Below, in pieces: positions 16,126 through 25,744 of a DNA stretch of 64,000 bases. Below the pieces are notes generated by a model. The model worked only from the letters and a program-made list of their open reading frames with translations. It was not told where the DNA came from and searched no databases. A program made the position numbers and the translations under genes. Positions within the stretch are counted from its first letter, which is position 1. Each line of letters begins with the position of its first letter. Origin of the DNA: Oxalicibacterium flavum (lineage in GTDB: Bacteria; Pseudomonadota; Gammaproteobacteria; Burkholderiales; Burkholderiaceae_D); NCBI RefSeq assembly GCF_014635065.1, contig NZ_BMCG01000001.1:620001-684000 (forward strand), read 5' to 3'.

Positions 16126-18240
16126 ATGAAACACATTTTTCTGGCGCCCATGCTCGGTGCCATCATGTCTGCCTATGCGGCAGATGACCAGATCACGACG
16201 CTTCCGGTGATCGATGTCGGCGTCGACACCTCGGCGCGACTGCTTGCGCAGCCGGCCACCACTGCCTCGCGCCTCGACCTTACGCCGCTGCAAACCCCGG
16301 CCAGCATCGATGTCATCACGCGCGCGCAACTCGAAGCGCGCGGCGACAACAACCTCAACGACGCCATCACGCGCGCCGCCGGCATCAGCGCCATGCCGCA
16401 TCCGGGCAACGGCAACAGCGCGCTGTCGGCGCGCGGCTTCACCGATTCCGCTTCCGTCATGCGGCTGTACGACGGCACGCGCCAGTACGGCGGCGTCGGC
16501 ATCACCTATCCGTTCGATACGTGGTCGGTCGAGCGCATCGAGGTGTTGCGCGGTCCGGCATCAGTCATCTATGGCGACGGCGCCATCGGCGGCGTGGTCA
16601 ACGTGGTGCCGAAGAAGCCGACGCGCGGTCCGATCCGCAACGAGGTGCAGGCCACCATCGGCACCGACGACACCCAGCGTCTCGGCTTCGGCAGCGGCGG
16701 CGCGATCGACGACAAATGGTCATACAGAATCGACCTCAGCGGCGACCGCTCGGACGGCTGGGTCGATATGGGCGAATCGCGCAACCTGAATTTTTCCGGC
16801 GCGCTGCAGCTCGATGTATCGCCCGATCTGCGCTTCAAACTCAGTCATGCGCAAGGCCGGCAGGAGCCGATGCGCTACTTCGGCACGCCGCTGATCGATG
16901 GCGTGCAGGTGAAGGCACTGCGCGAGAAGAACTACAACGTCGGCGACGGCACGATCCGCTTTGATGACCGCTGGACCGAACTGTCGGCCGAATGGACGCC
17001 GAACGCGGACGTCACCGTGCGCAGCAAGCTCTACGTGATCGACAGCAAGCGGCACTGGCGTAACGCGGAAAACTATGTTTACAACGCCAGCACTGGCCGT
17101 ATAGATCGCTCGGGAGACACGGAGATCTTCCATGACCAAGCGCAGATCGGCAACACGACGGACGTGACCTTTCGCGGGAAGTTGTTCGGTCTGAAGAACC
17201 AGCTCTCGGTCGGCTTCGACGTCAATACGAGTTCTTTCCAGCATCGCAACAACAACTACGTTGGCACGCCAACACCGCCTAGCGTCGATCCCTATGGGCC
17301 AGTACCGGGCAACTTTGTCAGTGACGAACCAACCATTGCGCGCTATCGCAACAAGGCCGACCAGTACGCGCTGTTCGTCGAAGACCGCATCGAATTCAGC
17401 GAACGATGGTCGGTCGTCGGCGGCCTGCGCTACGACCACGCCGATGTCTCGCGCGCCAACCTGATCGACGGCAGCCAGGACTTCGACAAGACGTATTCCA
17501 ACATCGGCTGGCGCATCGGCAGCGTCTATGCGATCACGCCCGACCTGTCGCTCTACGGCCAGTATGCGGAAGCGGCCGATCCGGTCGGCGGCCTGCTGAT
17601 GATCACGGCCGCCAACAGCGCCTTCGACCTCTCGACCGGCAAGCAGCTCGAGGTCGGCATCAAGCAGGTGTTCGACAACGCAGCCGGCAAGGGCGAGTGG
17701 ACACTAGCGGCCTATGGCATCCGCAAGAACGATCTGCTCACGCGCGACGCCAGCGATCCGAACCGGCGCGTGCAGGTCGGCCAGCAATCGTCGCGCGGCA
17801 TCGAGGCGAGCCTGTCGCTGGCGTTCGCACGCGGCTGGCAGCTCGATGCCAACGCGGCGGTATTGCGGGCGCGCTATGACGACTTCAGCGAAGCGGTCGG
17901 CGGCGTGGCCGTCTCGCGCGACGGCAAGGTGCCGCCCAATGTGGCGGAACGCCTCGCCAACGTCTGGCTGAGCTGGAACTTCAGGCCCGACTGGATTGCC
18001 AGCGCGGGCCTGCGCCATGTCGGCAAGCGTTACGCCGACAACGCCAACACGCTGGCGCTGCCGTCCTACGCGACCACCGATCTCGCGCTGCAGTGGAACG
18101 TCGCGCCGGACACCACGCTCGCGTTGCGCGGCTTCAACGTGTTCGATCGTGACACCTTCACCACGGCCTATTACACGGCGACGCAGTGGCTGCGCGGTCC
18201 CGGCCGGCGCATCGAACTGACGGCCACGCATCGTTTCTGA
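16126..18240 (+). CDS. TonB-dependent receptor, probable copper or metallophore uptake (1)
   Basis: A 704-residue outer membrane receptor without STN domain. The signal peptide is MKHIFLAPMLGAIMSAYA; the plug has LQTPASIDVITRAQLEARG and RIEVLRGPASVIYGDGAIGG; the barrel ends with IELTATHRF. The start at 16126 was chosen over an ATG at 16108 because AAGGGA lies upstream and the signal peptide fits. It is clearly paralogous to the next receptor. The context of CruR-like leader, PCu(A)C, PepSY and SCO genes points to copper uptake, as for BfrG, but an iron-siderophore ligand is not excluded. Confidence 0.88.
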   Translation: MKHIFLAPMLGAIMSAYAADDQITTLPVIDVGVDTSARLLAQPATTASRLDLTPLQTPASIDVITRAQLEARGDNNLNDAITRAAGISAMPHPGNGNSALSARGFTDSASVMRLYDGTRQYGGVGITYPFDTWSVERIEVLRGPASVIYGDGAIGGVVNVVPKKPTRGPIRNEVQATIGTDDTQRLGFGSGGAIDDKWSYRIDLSGDRSDGWVDMGESRNLNFSGALQLDVSPDLRFKLSHAQGRQEPMRYFGTPLIDGVQVKALREKNYNVGDGTIRFDDRWTELSAEWTPNADVTVRSKLYVIDSKRHWRNAENYVYNASTGRIDRSGDTEIFHDQAQIGNTTDVTFRGKLFGLKNQLSVGFDVNTSSFQHRNNNYVGTPTPPSVDPYGPVPGNFVSDEPTIARYRNKADQYALFVEDRIEFSERWSVVGGLRYDHADVSRANLIDGSQDFDKTYSNIGWRIGSVYAITPDLSLYGQYAEAADPVGGLLMITAANSAFDLSTGKQLEVGIKQVFDNAAGKGEWTLAAYGIRKNDLLTRDASDPNRRVQVGQQSSRGIEASLSLAFARGWQLDANAAVLRARYDDFSEAVGGVAVSRDGKVPPNVAERLANVWLSWNFRPDWIASAGLRHVGKRYADNANTLALPSYATTDLALQWNVAPDTTLALRGFNVFDRDTFTTAYYTATQWLRGPGRRIELTATHRF

Positions 18241-18301
18241 CGCCGCATCACATCCGCGCGAATCCAACTCAACAAAGAACTATTTTTACATTCAAACCAA
18301 A

Positions 18302-20494
18302 ATGAAATCATCTCGCCACGGCATCCATCGGCCCAATAGAACAGCGGTCCTGATTGCGCTTCTGTTTCCCGCAACGGTACTGCCCTCGATACCCGTTTTC
18401 GGACAGACAATCGATGAAGCCACCTTACCAGCCGTCAACGTCACTGCCGCACAGGAAAACGGCAAACTTAATCTCGATACGCCAGCCGCCACCGGTAGCC
18501 GACTCGGATTGACGCCGCGAGAAACACCTGCCAGCGTGACCATCGTGGACCGCGCCGCCATCGAAGCACGCGGTGCCGAAGATACGCAGGAAATTCTCAA
18601 ATCCATTCCCGGCGTCACCGCGCACAACGCGCCGGGAAGCATCGGTGTCAGCTATCGCGGCTTCGGCAGCGGCTCGCTGAGCCAGCTTTACAACGGCATC
18701 GACGTCAAATATACGATTGCCAATCGCGCCGTCGATGCATGGATTTACGATCGGGTCGAAGCGATCGGCGGACCTTCGAGCTTCCTCTACGGCGCCGGCG
18801 CCGTAGGCGGATCGATCAACTACATTACCAAGCTGGCACAGCGGCAAGATATTTCGGAAGGACGAGTCCGGATCGGAACGGACGATCTGAAAGAGTTATC
18901 GATCGGTCTGAATCGCCGTATTGCGGGTGGAGAAGGGGAAGGGGCCTCCCATTACGCCCGCATCGATCTCAACCATCGCGATGCCGGAAGCTGGATTGAG
19001 GGAACGAAGACGAAATCCACGCAGCTTGCAGCTTCCCTGCTATCGGATTTCGGCCGTGGCTTCACGCATACGCTGGCTTACGAATACCAGAGCGACAAGG
19101 TGGATCGCCCGTATTGGGGAACGCCTTTGCTGAATCCGGTTGCAGGCACCCTGAATATTGACAGGAACACGCGCTTCAAGAACTACAACAGCGCAGACGG
19201 CATCTATGAACAGCGGGTGCACTGGCTGCGTTCCATTGCAGACTTGCAGGTAAACGATGCCCTGCATATTTCCAACACCTTCTACGCATACGATGCACAA
19301 CGCGACTATCGCAATGTAGAAAGCTACCGTTTCGATCCCTCCAATACACAGGTCATTCGCTCCAGTGCGCTGCTGCAAAGACACGATCAGCGCCTGGTCG
19401 GGAATCGCGTCGACGCCACGTATAAGAGCCATCTCGGCGAGAAACGCAGCGACTGGTCATTTGGAATCGATGTCAGCCTGAACAAGCAAACCCGCTTCCC
19501 CAACAGTCTTTCTGGAATCGTCAGTACGGTGAATCCCTACGACTTCGATACGGAGCGCTTCTTCGATATCCCCGGCATAGCGCCCGGCTTCAACCCTGAC
19601 CGCACCAACAAGGTCACAACGGTTGCCGCGTATCTGGAAAATCGCACATTCCTTCTGCCGTCCCTGCAGTTGGTCACCGCCTTGCGGCACGAGCGCATCG
19701 ACCTCGATCTGGTTAATCGCCGTGCCGTCACCGCAAGCAATCCTGCCGGATACCAGCGCAGCTACAACCCAACTACGGGCCGCATCGGTCTTGTCTGGGA
19801 AGTCACGCCCAATGTCATGACGTATGTGCAGTATGCGACGGCAGCAGATCCACCAGCAGGCTCGCTTTCGACCGCAACCTTTGGCAATGCGATCAACAAT
19901 ACTGATCTGACCACTGGTCGACAGTTCGAGGCAGGAGGCAAGTTCGATTTCTGGGAGGGCAGGGGCAATGCGGGGATCGCGCTGTATCGCATCACCCGCA
20001 AGAACATCGCCGTCACCGACCCGGACAACAGCAACAACACGCTGCTGGTCGGCGAACAAAGCTCGAAAGGCATCGACCTTTCGGTAGGACTGCAGGCGAC
20101 AAAGGCATGGTCCATACAGGGCAATTTCACCTACGTGGATGCCACCTACGAGAACTATTACCAGAATGGGGTCTCCCTAGCCGGCAAAACGCCGACCGGC
20201 ACTCCCGCTACGGTGGCAAATCTGTGGACGACCTATGCGTTCACGCCGGCATTGAAAGGAACCGTGGGAATACGACGTGTCGGCAAGATTTATGGCAACG
20301 CCGCCAACACGACCATCTGGCCTGACTACACGCTTGTCGATCTTGGCATGAACTATCAGATCAACCGCCAGGTTTCATTGATCGGCCGCATCAGGAACGT
20401 CACCGACCGCATTTACGCCGCCAATGCCGGCAGCACGTCGGTCTATCTTGGCGCACCGCGCACTGCCGACGTCTCCTTGCGCATCGTCTTCTAA
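18302..20494 (+). CDS. TonB-dependent receptor, probable copper or metallophore uptake (2)
   Basis: A 730-residue receptor with signal peptide ending near PVFGQ, plug motifs RETPASVTIVDRAAIEARG and RVEAIGGPSSFLYGAGAVGG, and a barrel closing with TADVSLRIVF. It shares its plug pattern with the receptor just upstream (61-base gap), so the pair arose by duplication, but the two have diverged strongly in the barrel. The base composition is a little lower in GC than its neighbour. It ends 13 bases before the PepSY gene, consistent with one operon. Confidence 0.88.
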   Translation: MKSSRHGIHRPNRTAVLIALLFPATVLPSIPVFGQTIDEATLPAVNVTAAQENGKLNLDTPAATGSRLGLTPRETPASVTIVDRAAIEARGAEDTQEILKSIPGVTAHNAPGSIGVSYRGFGSGSLSQLYNGIDVKYTIANRAVDAWIYDRVEAIGGPSSFLYGAGAVGGSINYITKLAQRQDISEGRVRIGTDDLKELSIGLNRRIAGGEGEGASHYARIDLNHRDAGSWIEGTKTKSTQLAASLLSDFGRGFTHTLAYEYQSDKVDRPYWGTPLLNPVAGTLNIDRNTRFKNYNSADGIYEQRVHWLRSIADLQVNDALHISNTFYAYDAQRDYRNVESYRFDPSNTQVIRSSALLQRHDQRLVGNRVDATYKSHLGEKRSDWSFGIDVSLNKQTRFPNSLSGIVSTVNPYDFDTERFFDIPGIAPGFNPDRTNKVTTVAAYLENRTFLLPSLQLVTALRHERIDLDLVNRRAVTASNPAGYQRSYNPTTGRIGLVWEVTPNVMTYVQYATAADPPAGSLSTATFGNAINNTDLTTGRQFEAGGKFDFWEGRGNAGIALYRITRKNIAVTDPDNSNNTLLVGEQSSKGIDLSVGLQATKAWSIQGNFTYVDATYENYYQNGVSLAGKTPTGTPATVANLWTTYAFTPALKGTVGIRRVGKIYGNAANTTIWPDYTLVDLGMNYQINRQVSLIGRIRNVTDRIYAANAGSTSVYLGAPRTADVSLRIVF

Positions 20495-20507
20495 GCGGGG
20501 GCGGATC

Positions 20508-22046
20508 ATGCAAACCCGCTTGAAACGCTGGCTGTTTCTCATCCATCGATGGCTGGGCATCGTCGCCTGCCTGTTCTTTGCGATGTGGTTCGTTTCGGGT
20601 GTCGTCATGATGTATGTCGGCTATCCAAAACTGACCGAGCGGGAACGTCTGCTGCATCTTCCAGCGCTGAATGCACAGGCCCCGCTACTGGCTCCCGAGG
20701 AAGCGCTGAAAAAGGCCGATGCACAAGGGCCTTTCGAGGAACTAAAACTCGCCAATGCACGAGGCGGACAGCCTGTCTATACAGCCATCCCGGCTCCACA
20801 GCAGCTCGCCGGACAGGTTGGAAAAAAAGGGCGTCCGGAGCCCATCATCATCGATGCGCGTAGCGGCCAGCGGCTGAGCGGTACGGATCGCAATCTCGTC
20901 ATGGCCAGCGCCGCAGCCTATGCCGGACCATCGATCACTGCAAGCTATGTCGATGCGATCGGCGAAGATGCGTTCACGCATTCGCGAGCGCTTGATGCGC
21001 ATCGCCCTCTGCACCGCGTACAGCTGAACGATCAGGACGGCACGCTGCTCTACATCTCCGGAAGGACAGGGGAAGTCGTGCGCGATGCAACACGTAACGA
21101 ACGCATCTGGAACTATGTCGGAGCCTGGATTCACTGGCTCTATCCGTTGCGCGGCAACGTCTTCGATGCTTGGTGGACCGACACCGTGATCTGGCTCTCG
21201 ATCGGCGGCACCGTAGTCGCGCTGACAGGCACCGTAGTCGGCATTCTGCGTTGGCGATTCACGAAACCCTATCGCAGCGGTTCGCGCTCGCCCTATCAGC
21301 GCGGCCTCATGCGCTGGCACCATCTGTTCGGCCTGTCTTTTGCTGTCATCACCATCACCTGGATTTTCAGCGGGCTGATGTCGATGAATCCGTGGCGCAT
21401 CTTCGATAGCGGCGCGGCGTCGCTGCAAACCGGTCTGATGCATGGCAGCAGTCTCGCGAAGACCGAGCTGGATACAAGGCCACAAACCCTGCTGCAGGCG
21501 ATCGGCGGACCGGTGAGCGAACTACGCTGGAATCGCCGCCTGGGCCGCAACATCGTGACCGCACATGGCGCAGCAGGCATGTCCGTCGTGCTCGATGGTC
21601 GTACCGCGCAACCCTATGCTCCTGATCGAGAAGTACTGATCGCGGCCAGTCGCCATTTGATGCCCTACCCGATCAAGGCCGTTCACCAACTTGATCGCTA
21701 CGATCTCTATTACTACGCACGCGAAGAGCACACCATGACCGGCGGTGGCGAGAAACCCCTGCCTGTCATTCGCGTAATCTTCGACGATCCCGCTGCGACC
21801 TGGGTGCATATCGATCCACATACGGGGGCCATTCTCGGGAAAACCGACAGTCATCGACGCGCCAGCCGCTGGCTGTTCGCCATGCTGCACAGTTGGGACT
21901 GGCTGCCGCTGCTCGAACGGCGGCCGCTGTGGGACATCCTGCTTGTGGCACTGAGTCTGGGCGGCGGCATACTCAGCATCACCGGCGTCGTCATCGGCTG
22001 GCGCCGCATCGACAGAAAACTTGGAGCCGGCGGCCGGCATGCATAG
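20508..22046 (+). CDS. PepSY-associated TM helix protein of the copper block
   Basis: A 512-residue inner membrane protein with an N-terminal helix (RWLGIVACLFFAMWFVSGVV), helices near residues 225-250 and 280-300, and a last helix near 470-490. Large periplasmic parts contain PepSY-like stretches such as HRPLHRVQLNDQDGTLLYI. The start ATG at 20508 has a GGGGGCGG stretch before it. Relatives take part in metal release or reduction after TonB-dependent uptake. It is cotranscribed with the two receptors, and the SCO gene follows 89 bases later with its own strong ribosome site. Confidence 0.87.
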   Translation: MQTRLKRWLFLIHRWLGIVACLFFAMWFVSGVVMMYVGYPKLTERERLLHLPALNAQAPLLAPEEALKKADAQGPFEELKLANARGGQPVYTAIPAPQQLAGQVGKKGRPEPIIIDARSGQRLSGTDRNLVMASAAAYAGPSITASYVDAIGEDAFTHSRALDAHRPLHRVQLNDQDGTLLYISGRTGEVVRDATRNERIWNYVGAWIHWLYPLRGNVFDAWWTDTVIWLSIGGTVVALTGTVVGILRWRFTKPYRSGSRSPYQRGLMRWHHLFGLSFAVITITWIFSGLMSMNPWRIFDSGAASLQTGLMHGSSLAKTELDTRPQTLLQAIGGPVSELRWNRRLGRNIVTAHGAAGMSVVLDGRTAQPYAPDREVLIAASRHLMPYPIKAVHQLDRYDLYYYAREEHTMTGGGEKPLPVIRVIFDDPAATWVHIDPHTGAILGKTDSHRRASRWLFAMLHSWDWLPLLERRPLWDILLVALSLGGGILSITGVVIGWRRIDRKLGAGGRHA

Positions 22047-22135
22047 GCTTTACAGGTTCCAGCCCGTCCTATTGCCTTTCATAACCGACTCTTCAGCAAG
22101 CCTGATCAACCTGACCATCATCACAAGGAGAAGAT

Positions 22136-22759
22136 ATGCAGTCATTTCAAGAACAGGAAACAACTCGGCTACGCCATTTTCATTACGTGACGGCTTTGCT
22201 GCTCCTCGCGGTCATGCTGTTGGCAGGCTGCAAGAAACCGGAGCCGCCAACCTCTTCCATAAAACTGAAGGGTTCACTCGACAGCTCGTTTACGCTTTAT
22301 GACCCTGCCGGGAAACAGGTATCCCTGACCGACTTCAGGGGCAAGGCCGTGCTGCTCTTTTTCGGCTTTGTCCAATGCCCGGATGTATGTCCGACGGCAT
22401 TGACACGTGCCGCACACGTCAAGCAACTGCTCGGTGCCGATGCAGACCGGCTGCAGGTCATCTTCGTTTCCGTTGATCCGGAACGGGATACGCCGGAAAT
22501 ACTCAGGGAATACACGGCAGCATTCGGCAAGGATTTTCTCGGCCTGACCGCCGATGCGCAGACCATCAGGAAGACCGCCGATGCGTTCGGTATCTACTAT
22601 ACGAAAGTCCCGACCGGCAGCTCCTACACCATGGATCACACCACGATTTCATATCTGTATGCGCCGGACGGAAAGATTTACGCTGCAATCACCGCAGACA
22701 GCCCGGCGGAGGAAGTGGCGCGAGATGTAAGAAACGTGCTCGCTGACGGAACCAGCTGA
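22136..22759 (+). CDS. SCO family protein (cytochrome oxidase copper assembly)
   Basis: A 207-residue membrane-anchored thioredoxin-fold protein with an N-terminal hydrophobic segment ending in a lipobox-like LLAGC. The copper site is complete: CPDVCP near residue 85 and the distal His in SYTMDHTTISY. SCO proteins insert copper into the CuA centre of cytochrome oxidase, working with PCu(A)C chaperones. AAGGAG lies six bases before the ATG. It closes the copper block; a gene for the oxidase itself is not in the window. Confidence 0.92.
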   Translation: MQSFQEQETTRLRHFHYVTALLLLAVMLLAGCKKPEPPTSSIKLKGSLDSSFTLYDPAGKQVSLTDFRGKAVLLFFGFVQCPDVCPTALTRAAHVKQLLGADADRLQVIFVSVDPERDTPEILREYTAAFGKDFLGLTADAQTIRKTADAFGIYYTKVPTGSSYTMDHTTISYLYAPDGKIYAAITADSPAEEVARDVRNVLADGTS

Positions 22760-22866
22760 CCGAACAAGACCAACCCTGGCGAATCGCCATTTACAGGATT
22801 TTCGAGATACATCGACAGGGGATTGCCGGAGGGACTTCGCACACCGGCTGTTTCGAGTACCCTGAC

Positions 22867-23079
22867 TCAGCGTCGGTCGGAGGAGAACAGGTCGCGCGTT
22901 GCCGGGCGCGATACGCCGGGGCGTTGGACTTCGCCGCACACATCGCAGTGAATCACTTCGCAATGGCGGTACATCTGGCGCAGCTTGCGCTCGGCATCGC
23001 TGCGATCGATGCCGCCGATCACGATACTGTTGAGGCGCTGGCCTTCGCGCGTCTTGAGCGAAAAATCGTACTTCAACAT
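22867..23079 (-). CDS. Small conserved-looking protein with a CxxC motif
   Basis: A 70-residue protein, not recognised. It starts MLKYDFSLKTREGQRLNSIVI and has a possible metal or redox motif HCDVCGE near residue 46. GGGAGG lies seven bases before the ATG. It has no signal peptide or membrane helix. It stands alone between the SCO gene and a plus-strand small gene. The good ribosome site and balanced composition support it as real. Confidence 0.65.
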   Translation of the reverse strand: MLKYDFSLKTREGQRLNSIVIGGIDRSDAERKLRQMYRHCEVIHCDVCGEVQRPGVSRPATRDLFSSDRR

Positions 23080-23385
23080 CCGGATCCTCCCTTCGTTGCA
23101 GCTTCACACCGTGTACGGACATGATGGCGATGCTAATGCCATTTCCCTCTTCGGCAAAAAACGTCACATAATTTGACAGAAAATGTCGCTTTTTTCGGCT
23201 AATTCCCCATTTTGAGTGTCAGCCACTATAAACCCGGGGAAGGTTTGCTGAAAAGTAATTTTCTAGCAATTTACGGACCATCTGTCGCTTTTTTGGCGAA
23301 TACCAGGCCTGCGCCGGACCTGCGCAACCTTTGCAGCACGCTGAGGTCACAAAGGGCCTGTCACCATTTTTGGAGGATTCCCGTC
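23080..23385. other. Intergenic region with a repeated TGTCGCTTTTTT word
   Basis: This 306-base gap between divergent small genes is AT-richer than its surroundings. It contains a TTGACA at about 23174 and two copies of TGTCGCTTTTTT (about 23182 and 23283), each followed by a similar GGC/GGCG. No ORF with a ribosome site is seen. It probably holds the promoters of both small genes; spacing to a clear -10 is not convincing. Confidence 0.4.
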
Positions 23386-23625
23386 ATGCGCGTCGATATC
23401 TACAAGAGGGCAGAACACCACGGCCAATTCACTTATCTGGCCGTGCCGGAAGGCAAGATCATTCCCGAAGAAGCGATCAATACCGACTGGGAACTGAGTG
23501 AACGCGGCATCGATGTCGAGGACAATGCCACCCATCTTCCGGACTTTTCGATCGATGCTCCGCACGAACAGATCCGCGCCAAGGGCTACGCCATCACCAG
23601 CGTCAAGGAACTGGCCGACAAGTAA
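23386..23625 (+). CDS. Small conserved-looking protein, possibly DUF6139
   Basis: A 79-residue acidic protein starting MRVDIYKRAEHHGQFTYLAV and ending GYAITSVKELADK. The start is fixed by GGAGG eight bases before the ATG at 23386; the open frame runs upstream to 23212 without such a site. I recall similar proteins in Oxalobacteraceae annotated as DUF6139, but the family label is uncertain. The function is unknown. Confidence 0.72.
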   Translation: MRVDIYKRAEHHGQFTYLAVPEGKIIPEEAINTDWELSERGIDVEDNATHLPDFSIDAPHEQIRAKGYAITSVKELADK

Positions 23626-23677
23626 CCACGCGGCGGCGCCCGCCGCCTTCCCTCATCCAGAGAAAGGACCACGCCGC

Positions 23678-24844
23678 ATGCCCGTGCCACGCATCTCCGC
23701 TCCATTCTCCCGTCCGCTGCCAATCCGGCCTTCCGCCATCTTCTGCGCCGTCGTCTTCGGCGCGACCGCCCTGCACGCGGACGCGCAAACCGCGCTGCGC
23801 ACCGAGGTGGTGGCGCAAGGGCTCGATCATCCCTGGGCGATCGCCTTCATCGATGCCAAAAACATGCTGGTCACCGAGCGTTCCGGCAAGCTGCTGCTGA
23901 TCCGCCCCGGACAGCCGACGCTGAACGTGGGCGGCCTGCCGAAGATCGCCGTCGGCGGCCAGGGCGGCCTGCTCGATGTGATCGCCGACAGCAAGTTCAC
24001 CGCCAACCGCACCATCTATTTCTGTTACAGCGAGGAAGCCAACGAGCGCACCGGCGGCAGCGGCAATTCGACCGCGCTGGCCTCGGCGCGGCTGTCGGAC
24101 GACGGCAAGACGCTGAACGATCTCAAGGTACTGTTCAGCCAGAAACCAAAGCACCACAGCGGACTGCACTTCGGCTGCCGCATCGTCGAGCATCCGGACG
24201 GCACGCTGTTCATGACGCTCGGCGAGCGCTCGAACCGCGCGCCCGATGCGCAAACCCTGGACAACCACCACGGCAAGGTGATCCGCATCCGCAAGGACGG
24301 TTCGGTGCCGCCCGACAATCCCTTCGTCGCCACCAACGGTGCGCTACCCGAAATCTGGAGCTACGGCCACCGCAATGCGCAGGGCGCGGTGCTGGGTAGC
24401 GACGGCAAGCTGTGGCTGCACGAGCACGGCCCGCAGGGTGGCGACGAGGTCAACCGCGTCGAAGCCGGCAAGAACTATGGATGGCCCGTCATCACCTATG
24501 GCGAACAATATGGCGGCGGCAAGGTCGGCGGCGGCATCACGGCCAAGGCCGGCATGGAACAGCCGGTCCATCAGTGGACGCCGTCGATCGCGCCGTCCGG
24601 CATGGCCGTGCTGCAGAGCGAACGTTATGGCAAGGCGTGGCAGGGCAGCATGTTCGTCGGCTCGCTGGTGTTCCGCAACCTGGAACGGCTGGAATTCAAG
24701 AACGGCAAGGTGGTGCGCGTCGAGAAACTGCTGCCGGATCTGAAGGAACGCGTGCGCGACGTGCGCGAGGGACCGGACGGCTATCTGTACATTGCCACCG
24801 ACGAATCGCCGGGACGCATCCTGCGCCTGCTGCCAGTACGCTGA
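23678..24844 (+). CDS. PQQ-dependent sugar (aldose) dehydrogenase
   Basis: A 388-residue periplasmic six-bladed beta-propeller enzyme of the soluble aldose dehydrogenase family (YliI-like), which oxidises sugars with PQQ. A signal peptide ends near LHADAQ. Family motifs include GLDHPWAIAFI, HHSGLHFGCRI, the catalytic region HRNAQGAVLG, HEHGPQGGDEVN with the metal and PQQ ligands, and NYGWPVITYGEQYGG. The start at 23678 has AAGGA upstream. No PQQ biosynthesis genes are seen nearby. Confidence 0.92.
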   Translation: MPVPRISAPFSRPLPIRPSAIFCAVVFGATALHADAQTALRTEVVAQGLDHPWAIAFIDAKNMLVTERSGKLLLIRPGQPTLNVGGLPKIAVGGQGGLLDVIADSKFTANRTIYFCYSEEANERTGGSGNSTALASARLSDDGKTLNDLKVLFSQKPKHHSGLHFGCRIVEHPDGTLFMTLGERSNRAPDAQTLDNHHGKVIRIRKDGSVPPDNPFVATNGALPEIWSYGHRNAQGAVLGSDGKLWLHEHGPQGGDEVNRVEAGKNYGWPVITYGEQYGGGKVGGGITAKAGMEQPVHQWTPSIAPSGMAVLQSERYGKAWQGSMFVGSLVFRNLERLEFKNGKVVRVEKLLPDLKERVRDVREGPDGYLYIATDESPGRILRLLPVR

Positions 24845-24859
24845 ACCGCGACTGCGGCG

Positions 24860-25606
24860 TCAGGCGGCGATATGGAAGGGATTGACGCGCAGGGTGGCGT
24901 TGGCGATTTCCGGATCGAAACGCCCGTAGGTCTGCGCCAACCGCGTGGCAATGCGCTCGGCGGCCTGTTGCTGCTGCGCCTGGGCTTCGGCCTGCACCGG
25001 CTCGGTCTGGCTGGCCTGATGCACTGACGACTCCTGCGGACCGATGGCGCCGTCGCGGTTGAGATCGGCGGCTTCGCGCCCGCTACCGGCGGCGGCAAGG
25101 GCAATTGCGCTGCCCGCTGCGGGCTGCCCTGCATCGTCCGTGCGCGCAGTGCCTGCATCGATACGATCGATACCGACTTCAAATTCGCTGTCGTCGGCGC
25201 GCACGCCACCGTCGGCACTGTTCGGCAGCAACGGCTGCGCTGCAGCTCCGGCACCCGCTTCAATATTGTTGCCCTCATCGGAGGCCAGTTGCTGCGCGGC
25301 GCGATCGAGATAATCGTTGTTGGTATCGAGACTGGAAACCGTCTGCGTGCCCGGCAGGCCCGCTTCGGCGTCGGCACGCGCAAGGCGCGACTGCTGCAGT
25401 TGCATTGCCAGTTCGTCGCCGACCTGCCGTTCGTTGCCGGCCTTGCGTTCTGCCTGATCCTCGCGCCGCGGTCCTTCCTCCTGCTCGCGCCCGGCGGGCG
25501 GGTTGACGGCGCTGGTGCGGCTATCGACGCGGGTGAGCAGATCGCCGGCAATACGGGTCGCATCGGTTCGCTGAACCGGCCATGCGTTGCCTATGTTTGC
25601 GATCAT
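24860..25606 (-). CDS. Hypothetical protein with an EF-hand-like loop
   Basis: A 248-residue, highly polar, Ala/Gln/Arg/Asp-rich protein without signal peptide or membrane helix; much of it is likely disordered. A canonical 12-residue EF-hand-type loop is seen near residue 185 (DLNRDGAIGPQE), and a weaker one, DTNNDYLDRAAQ, near 95. The C-terminal RIATRLAQTYGRFDPEIA is the only ordered-looking part. GGGGGAAGC precedes the ATG. No family is recognised. It converges on the aldose dehydrogenase gene. Confidence 0.72.
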   Translation of the reverse strand: MIANIGNAWPVQRTDATRIAGDLLTRVDSRTSAVNPPAGREQEEGPRREDQAERKAGNERQVGDELAMQLQQSRLARADAEAGLPGTQTVSSLDTNNDYLDRAAQQLASDEGNNIEAGAGAAAQPLLPNSADGGVRADDSEFEVGIDRIDAGTARTDDAGQPAAGSAIALAAAGSGREAADLNRDGAIGPQESSVHQASQTEPVQAEAQAQQQQAAERIATRLAQTYGRFDPEIANATLRVNPFHIAA

Positions 25607-25744
25607 GCTTCCCCCGATTTGAAAGGCCGGCCGCCAATGTACTGACGGCGACCGTCTTGCCCGTGCGCATCATATTGCCACAAAGCCTTGCGGTATTGAT
25701 ACCCCCACTCACTTACAATAGCGGCTCTGATCAAGGGAGCAAGC

